From the NCBI RefSeq assembly GCF_000429465.1, contig NZ_AUBX01000010.1, positions 372,001 through 436,000 of the forward strand: a stretch of DNA of 64,000 nt, in the 5' to 3' direction. The position numbers were made by a program, and so were the translations under genes. Within the stretch, counting starts at the first letter, position 1. Each line of letters begins with the position of its first letter. Source of the stretch: Algoriphagus vanfongensis DSM 17529. Lineage in GTDB: Bacteria; Bacteroidota; Bacteroidia; Cytophagales; Cyclobacteriaceae. This document shows, one piece after another, positions 59,151 to 64,000 of the stretch. The notes below the pieces were generated by a model. It had not been told where the DNA came from, did not search any database, and saw only the letters and a program-made list of their open reading frames with translations.

Positions 59151-59241
59151 TTTAATTTAATGCCTGCTTTTTTTCTTTTCAAAATCAAATCGAGCCCCAC
59201 TAAACACAAATTTATAACTACTTGATTTTCATACTGAAAAA

Positions 59242-61167
59242 TTATTCCATAAACTCCCACACACTTCGATACCCTCCATTTTCTTCAAAATACCCAAGAA
59301 TGGAATCGAAAAAGGGATTGCTGGCCAAGGTGCTGCTGTCTCCGATCAGCACCAGCTTTCGCTTGGCACGGGTCAATGCCACATTCATCCTTCTCTCATC
59401 CGCCAAAAAGCCGATTTCTCCCCGGTCATTGGATCGGGTCAGGGAAATCAACAGCAGATCACGTTCCTGCCCTTGGAAACCATCCACCGTATCGATCGTG
59501 ATCAGCTCTGCAAAAGCTTTCAAATTGGGATAATCAAAAGATTCAAAAATCAGGTTTCTCAAGTATCGCACTTGGGCAGAATAAGGCGCAATCAATCCAA
59601 TACTCCATTTGTTTTCCTTGAATTTCCCCACGCCGATTCGCTTGACTAAATCCTCCAAATAGCGACAGGCAAAAGCAGCTTCCTCGGGATTGAATGTACT
59701 CAGGCTGTCTTCTTCCTGACGATCTATGTAGCCAGCTCCGGCTGTATCGATCCACTCCAAAATAGGCTCATCCTCAAACCAATGATTCACTGTATTGGGT
59801 GCGGCCTGTAGCTCTCCATTATAAAAATAGGCATTGGAAAAGCCCATGATTTGCCTATTCATTCGATACTGGGTTTTCAGCAGCACTGCTGATTCCGGTT
59901 TTCTTCGAATGACTTTTTCCATCAAGGTCTCTGCTAGCCCTTCTCGACTGGCTTCGAAAGACTTGATCGTCGGTGGGAGTTGGAGATGATCCCCTGCAAA
60001 AACCACCTTCTTAGCTTTGAGGATAGGAATCCACGTAGCAGCCTCCAATCCCTGAGCAGCCTCATCAATAAATACCACATCGAACACCATCCCTTTGAGC
60101 TGGACAGAAGAGGCCCCTACCAGCGTACAGGCGATGACTTGGGTCTGCTGAAAAATATCATAGGAAATATACTCTTCCAGTTGCCTTGCTGCGTCCCGAA
60201 TCCTCCCTACTTCATCAAAGAGCATTTTGCGCTGTCTCCGTTCTTCCGGACCAAAATTCCGTTTGTATTGCTTGGCCAGCTTGAGATACTGGTCGATTTC
60301 CTTTCTCAGTTTTTTCAGATCCCGATAGCTGTCGTGCTGGGCTGTTTTGGCATCCAGGGTCTGATTGAGGATTTTCTCTTCCACTCTGGCTGGATGCCCG
60401 AGTCGCAAGGTAGAGATCCCCTGATCACATAATTTCTCCACCAGTAGGTCGACAGCTGCATTGCTGGGAGCGCACACCAAAACGGAATTTCTTGCTTCCG
60501 CAGCTTCCAAGATGGCCTGGATCAAGGTCGTAGTTTTGCCCGTACCAGGAGGTCCGTGAATGATTGCTACATCTTTTGCTTCTGCGATTTTTTGGCAAGC
60601 TTGGTTTTGCGAGGAGTTGAGTTGCTTTTTCTCCTCTCTGGATTTGGAGGTAAACTGGGGAGACTGCTCTCCCAGCAGCAATTCCTTGAACTCTTTGATA
60701 CGGGGAATATCCGCTTTGATCACCTGCTTAAGCGCATACTCCATCTCTCGGTAGCTCGCCTCATCAAAAAGCAGATCGACACCCAGCCTACTTCCCTCCA
60801 TCCACTCCGGCAGTTCATCCGATTGCAGCGTCACGACCATGCTCTCTTTTCTCACGGTATTGATCACACCATTGACACGAAAATCAGTGGATTGATAGCC
60901 TTCCTGATTGGTAAAAAAAGAAACGGACTTGCCGGACTGAAAGGAAGAGGGCTGATGATGATCCAGCTTTTCTATCTCGACGAGTAGCCGCTCTCCCATG
61001 CCTATTTTGACTTTTTTCACCTGCACAGGATACCAAGTGATTCCCTCCTGTTTTCGGGCCTGAAGAGCTGTATTCAAAAACTTCTTTTTGTACTGGGCCA
61101 AATCCTCCTGCCACTCCTGCTTCAAAAGTTTCAGACCTTTCTTTAATTCCTCCGTGACTTTGTCCAT
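59242..61167 (-). CDS. Superfamily 1 DNA/RNA helicase, IGHMBP2/UPF1-like
   Basis: The 641-residue protein starts at the ATG at 61167 (a TTG one codon upstream is also open). Motifs are: Q-like region SSQNQACQKI, Walker A HGPPGTGKTTT near residue 205, motif II VVFIDEAAQG, motif III FAGDHLQLPPTI, motif IV QYRMN, motif V TVDGFQGQERD and motif VI MNVALTRAKRKL. An N-terminal beta-barrel region (about 45-130) follows the UPF1/IGHMBP2 plan. It is a 5'-to-3' helicase by family; its cellular task is not known. All motifs are intact. It is monocistronic and divergent from the ACP phosphodiesterase gene. Confidence 0.93.
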   Translation of the reverse strand: MDKVTEELKKGLKLLKQEWQEDLAQYKKKFLNTALQARKQEGITWYPVQVKKVKIGMGERLLVEIEKLDHHQPSSFQSGKSVSFFTNQEGYQSTDFRVNGVINTVRKESMVVTLQSDELPEWMEGSRLGVDLLFDEASYREMEYALKQVIKADIPRIKEFKELLLGEQSPQFTSKSREEKKQLNSSQNQACQKIAEAKDVAIIHGPPGTGKTTTLIQAILEAAEARNSVLVCAPSNAAVDLLVEKLCDQGISTLRLGHPARVEEKILNQTLDAKTAQHDSYRDLKKLRKEIDQYLKLAKQYKRNFGPEERRQRKMLFDEVGRIRDAARQLEEYISYDIFQQTQVIACTLVGASSVQLKGMVFDVVFIDEAAQGLEAATWIPILKAKKVVFAGDHLQLPPTIKSFEASREGLAETLMEKVIRRKPESAVLLKTQYRMNRQIMGFSNAYFYNGELQAAPNTVNHWFEDEPILEWIDTAGAGYIDRQEEDSLSTFNPEEAAFACRYLEDLVKRIGVGKFKENKWSIGLIAPYSAQVRYLRNLIFESFDYPNLKAFAELITIDTVDGFQGQERDLLLISLTRSNDRGEIGFLADERRMNVALTRAKRKLVLIGDSSTLASNPFFDSILGYFEENGGYRSVWEFME

Positions 61168-61192
61168 CAATCCGTATTTTAGGCGAAACTAA

Positions 61193-61201
61193 GCAAAAGT
61201 A
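61193..61201 (-). promoter_or_regulatory. -7 box for the helicase gene
   Basis: TACTTTTGC on the minus strand fits TAnnTTTGC and lies 25 bp before the helicase ATG. No -33 TTTG is seen at the usual distance. Confidence 0.42.
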
Positions 61202-61216
61202 ACCGAGTATTCCCTT

Positions 61217-61822
61217 ATGAATTTTTTGGCACATGCATATCTCTCTTTTGGACAGGAAAAAATCCTGGTCGGCAATTTCATCGCAGATTTTGTCAAAGGA
61301 AAACAAATCAATGACTACGAAGACGGGATTATGCTGGGGATTTTACTGCATCGGGAGATAGACTATTTCACAGATTCTCACGCATTGGTCAGGGAAAGTC
61401 AGACCTTATTGCGCCCAAAATTTGGGCACTACAGTTCGGTGATTACGGATATTTTCTTTGATTACTTTCTTTCCAAACATTGGAAGCGCTACTCCGATAT
61501 TCCAAGAACAGTCTTCATAGATCATACTTTTGAGATCTTGGATGCTTACAGTGACATATTCCCAGATCGCTTTGCAGGTATGTACCATTGGATGAGAAAG
61601 GACAACTGGTTGGCCGGCTATGCAGAGGTAGAAGGAATCCGACAAACGCTGACAGGGATGTCCCGCCGAACCAAATTTGACTCACATATGGAAGAGGCTC
61701 ACCTGGCTCTGCTAGACCATGAATCGGAATTTGACCGGATTTTTCTGGCTTTTTTCGAAGAATTGGAGACTTTTGCGAGACTAAAACTGAAAGAAATACA
61801 ACAGGCACATGGTCGTCATTAA
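61217..61822 (+). CDS. acpH: Acyl carrier protein phosphodiesterase
   Basis: The enzyme removes the phosphopantetheine arm from acyl carrier protein. The 201-residue protein has the family N-terminus MNFLAHAYLSF and GNFIADFVKGKQ, then GILLHREIDYFTDSH and ITDIFFDYFLSKHW, with the HD-like metal residues of the AcpH (DUF479) group. Length agrees with E. coli AcpH (193 residues). Its last 14 bases overlap the next gene, suggesting coupled translation of the two. Confidence 0.92.
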   Translation: MNFLAHAYLSFGQEKILVGNFIADFVKGKQINDYEDGIMLGILLHREIDYFTDSHALVRESQTLLRPKFGHYSSVITDIFFDYFLSKHWKRYSDIPRTVFIDHTFEILDAYSDIFPDRFAGMYHWMRKDNWLAGYAEVEGIRQTLTGMSRRTKFDSHMEEAHLALLDHESEFDRIFLAFFEELETFARLKLKEIQQAHGRH

Positions 61823-62267
61823 ACCCAAAGGGTCCACTTACTTTTCACTGGGCATCATCGTCGTAGCCCTTCTGGCAGGATTAATCCTGATTTTGAGAGA
61901 CTTTGCCTACAAGGGAAGTTTTGGATTTTGGTTTTATCTGATCGCGGCGACGCTGATCACTTTGGTTTTGCTGATGCTTTTGGTCAAGATGCTGGCAGGA
62001 TTTCGTTTTATCACAGCTGGCAGGGATCAGATCATCATCAAGATGCCGCTGAGGGGCTTTCATAAAGCCTATCCCGTTACAGATATTTTGGCTTGGGAGG
62101 AAGAAGTCGTATTGGCCAATAAGAAAGAGTTTAAACAATTGACGGTGGCATTTGCAGATCAGCAGTCTATCTCTGTGTCCAATCATGAGCACGAAGCCTA
62201 TAGCGATTTGGTAAAGTATCTGATCAAAAAAGCGCCGAAGCAACGCATCAAAAGCAAAAAAGCCTGA
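61809..62267 (+). CDS. Two-helix membrane protein with a PH-like cytoplasmic domain
   Basis: The 152-residue protein has two membrane helices (about 11-30 and 40-62: FSLGIIVVALLAGLILIL, WFYLIAATLITLVLLMLLV) followed by a soluble part of about 85 residues (ITAGRDQIIIKMPLRGF, VTDILAWEEEVV, LTVAFADQQSISVSNHEHE). The pattern of a short hairpin anchor plus a small beta-domain resembles bacterial PH-like membrane proteins. Function unknown. It overlaps the acpH gene and ends inside its own terminator. Confidence 0.75.
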   Translation: MVVIKPKGSTYFSLGIIVVALLAGLILILRDFAYKGSFGFWFYLIAATLITLVLLMLLVKMLAGFRFITAGRDQIIIKMPLRGFHKAYPVTDILAWEEEVVLANKKEFKQLTVAFADQQSISVSNHEHEAYSDLVKYLIKKAPKQRIKSKKA

Positions 62268-62283
62268 TTGCTCAGGCTTTTGA
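62256..62283. terminator. Bidirectional intrinsic terminator
   Basis: AAAAGCCTGA and TCAGGCTTTT form a 10-bp stem around TTGC. The stop codon of the membrane-protein gene lies within the left arm, and the pyrophosphatase gene ends five bases to the right, so it serves both. Confidence 0.88.
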
Positions 62284-62285
62284 AA

Positions 62286-62825
62286 TTACTTCTGGTTTCT
62301 GAAGTTTTTATCGTATAGATCGATACTTTCCCGGATGATTCTCAGGGCATCTTCTTTACCCAAGAAGTCTTCCACTTTCACTTCTTTATTTTCCAGTTTT
62401 TTATAGTCTTCGAAGAATCTGTGAATTTCCTTCATCAAGTGAGGAGGAAGTTCGTCGATATCATTGATATAATTGACAGACTGATCACCTGCAGCCACGG
62501 CGATGATCTTATCATCAGCCTCACCACCATCGACCATGCGCATCACACCGATCACTTTGGCCTCTACCAGACACATGGAAGGGATATCGATCTGAGAAAT
62601 AATCAAGATATCCAATGGATCATGATCCTCACAAAAGGTCTGAGGGATAAATCCGTAATTGGCAGGATAGTGAACGGCAGAGAAAAGAACTCTGTCCAGC
62701 ATCAGCATTCCTGACTTTTTATGCAATTCGTATTTGCCTTTACTTCCTTTGGGAATCTCAACCACTCCCATCACTACTTCAGGAGATTCTTTCCCGATAT
62801 TGACATCATGCCAAGGATTAATCAT
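62286..62825 (-). CDS. ppa: Inorganic pyrophosphatase
   Basis: This family I enzyme hydrolyses pyrophosphate and so drives biosynthetic reactions. The 179-residue protein has the active-site signature DHDPLDILI and the conserved [25 protein letters not shown] and [19 protein letters not shown] stretches, with all acidic metal ligands visible. It is close to the length of E. coli Ppa (176). It is monocistronic, with a -7 box 33 bp upstream of the ATG. Confidence 0.96.
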   Translation of the reverse strand: MINPWHDVNIGKESPEVVMGVVEIPKGSKGKYELHKKSGMLMLDRVLFSAVHYPANYGFIPQTFCEDHDPLDILIISQIDIPSMCLVEAKVIGVMRMVDGGEADDKIIAVAAGDQSVNYINDIDELPPHLMKEIHRFFEDYKKLENKEVKVEDFLGKEDALRIIRESIDLYDKNFRNQK

Positions 62826-62857
62826 AGCTTTTCTTTTTGTTTATAAAAAGTGTGGGC

Positions 62858-62866
62858 GCAAAGATA
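62858..62866 (-). promoter_or_regulatory. -7 box for ppa
   Basis: TATCTTTGC on the minus strand fits TAnnTTTGC. A -33 element at the usual distance is not evident. Confidence 0.45.
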
Positions 62867-62900
62867 AGAGTTCCCTCATTAAATGCCCACATGGATTGTT

Positions 62901-63986
62901 TTATTTCAAGGATGGCAAGAGCACGCTAAAGGTGGTGCCTTGATGTAGCTCTGACTGCAACTCAATCGTACCGCCCAGCTGCTCGACCGCTTCTTTGACC
63001 ATATATAGTCCCAGGCCTGTACCTACATTTTTCTGGGTGGCTCGGGTGAAGAGGTTGAACACCTCAGGATGGTGCTTGGTATCTATTCCGATTCCATTAT
63101 CCGATAGGATGATACTCGCTTTCCCATCTTCCACTACTACTGTCAGTGTGATTTTCTTTTCAGGTGACTCTCTCTTTTGGAACTGTACTGAATTGCTAAA
63201 CAAATTATTGAGAATCACACGGATCTTGGATTCGTCAGAATAAAAGATATCCTCTTGCTTCACATCGACTTCCAATTGAAAATGTTGCAAATCCCACTTG
63301 GCCCTATAGGCTTCCAACTGCTGCCCGATCAAATCCGCAAACCTAATCTCGGCAATTTTATGCTCTATCTTGGTGGAGCGATAAAAATCCAACATTTTAT
63401 AGATGAAGTCATCCAATTTGGTGGTAGCAGAGTCAATCATTTCAAAATACTCCAAGGTCTCAGGATCTTTGACCTCCATTTTTGCCAATTTGGAAACACC
63501 AGAAATACTCATCAATGGGCCTCTCAACTCATGGGAAAGACTATATACAAACTGATTCATCTCTGAGTGGAGCTTTTTCAACTTCAGGTTTTTCTCCTTC
63601 AGCTCTCTTCTCATAAAGAAAATATCTGCTGCATTTTTGATGGAGTTTTTGATCTGCTCGATATTCCAGGGCTTGTCTATGAATCGGTAGACTTCCCCTT
63701 TGTTGATCGCATCGATCACTGATGCGATATCGGAATATCCTGTCAAAAGGATCCGGATAGGATCCGGATTGATCTCAATAAGCTTTTCAAAAAACTCTGT
63801 CCCGGTCATACCAGGCATGCGCTGATCGGCGATCACGACATGGACTTCTTCCTCTTGGGCCAGCTTCAGCCCTTCTTCTGCATCTATCGCCGTAAAAACT
63901 TTAAAATCCTTGCGAAGCGATGCCCTAAAAGACTTTAGGTTGTTGTCCTCATCATCGATATAGAGTACATGAATTTGGCTATTCAT
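62901..63986 (-). CDS. Soluble receiver-histidine kinase hybrid
   Basis: The 361-residue cytoplasmic protein begins with a receiver domain (LYIDDEDNNL; phospho-acceptor Asp54 in VIADQRMPGM; GEVYRFIDKPW), then a short coiled coil at about 125-145, HisKA with His152 (SLSHELRGPL) and HATPase motifs (NNLFSNSVQF, DNGIGID, GTGLGLYMVKEA). There are no membrane helices. The receiver-first order means the kinase is probably controlled by phosphorylation from another kinase, forming a phosphorelay step. No output regulator is encoded beside it within the window. The start is 15 bases from the window edge but looks natural (MNSQIHVLYIDDED). Confidence 0.92.
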   Translation of the reverse strand: MNSQIHVLYIDDEDNNLKSFRASLRKDFKVFTAIDAEEGLKLAQEEEVHVVIADQRMPGMTGTEFFEKLIEINPDPIRILLTGYSDIASVIDAINKGEVYRFIDKPWNIEQIKNSIKNAADIFFMRRELKEKNLKLKKLHSEMNQFVYSLSHELRGPLMSISGVSKLAKMEVKDPETLEYFEMIDSATTKLDDFIYKMLDFYRSTKIEHKIAEIRFADLIGQQLEAYRAKWDLQHFQLEVDVKQEDIFYSDESKIRVILNNLFSNSVQFQKRESPEKKITLTVVVEDGKASIILSDNGIGIDTKHHPEVFNLFTRATQKNVGTGLGLYMVKEAVEQLGGTIELQSELHQGTTFSVLLPSLK

Positions 63987-64000
63987 ATTTGGCTGTACTT

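Overview
The window reads as chromosome of a Bacteroidota, most likely Cytophagales/Cyclobacteriaceae (Algoriphagus-like). The reasons are: promoters of the TTTG-N19/20-TAnnTTTG type (best before a TetR gene and before tRNA-Leu) with few Shine-Dalgarno sites; a TonB receptor with the N-terminal carboxypeptidase-regulatory domain typical of the phylum; families largely confined to it (DUF4374, DUF4924, DUF4221-like lipoproteins, an NVEALA-type peptide); a one-chain PurL; and RAYT/REP repeats. The genus is an inference, not a measurement.

Region by region. 0.3-0.7 kb: ssb. 1-11.6 kb: an iron/siderophore locus made of a secreted esterase, a divergent TonB receptor, a DUF4374 lipoprotein, two FecCD permeases, an ABC ATPase, a substrate-binding lipoprotein and a siderophore-interacting reductase, then a convergent YncE-like propeller. 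A 19-bp palindrome before the propeller gene and a degenerate match before the TonB gene suggest one iron-type regulator. 12.2-16 kb: an Lrp regulator and a probable operon mesX-mesD-transporter, an oxygen-dependent, folate-independent methionine synthase pair. 16.4 kb: a 5'-truncated second ssb. 16.9-23.5 kb: a TetR-TolC-adaptor-RND efflux operon with an operator built into its promoter. 23.8-27.5 kb: purL.

27.6-31.3 kb is the accessory hot spot. It holds a broken tyrosine-recombinase gene, an AT-rich SIR2-domain gene bounded by cassette-like inverted repeats, a strictly 21-bp-phased degenerate repeat array, and a RAYT transposase bracketed by three copies of a composite REP unit. 31.4-39.4 kb: greB, a TIM-barrel isomerase-like protein, a DUF1080 lipoprotein, a lipid kinase overlapping an APP1-type phosphatase, an M42 peptidase and a long PurF-like amidotransferase. 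39.5-44.6 kb: a signalling block with a strong sigma-54 promoter before a small secreted protein, an NtrC-type regulator, a hybrid kinase with a phosphotransfer domain, and a secreted DsrE protein. 44.8-47.3 kb: a small AT-rich gene between 50-bp direct repeats, tRNA-Leu(GAG), folD and an S23 four-helix-bundle gene between inverted repeats. 47.4-49.2 kb: lepA. 49.6-55.5 kb: a second RND efflux operon. 55.6-64 kb: a duplicated REP-rich block, DUF4924, a 38-residue membrane protein, two secreted propeller-like proteins with a frame-broken NVEALA-type peptide gene, an IGHMBP2-type helicase, ACP phosphodiesterase, a membrane protein, pyrophosphatase, and a receiver-histidine kinase at the right edge.

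The best candidates for new biology are the SIR2 gene with its cassette-like ends, the 21-bp phased array beside the RAYT, the peptide/propeller triad at 56.7-59.2 kb, and the sigma-54 signalling block. All identifications come from reading motifs and architecture; no database search was run.
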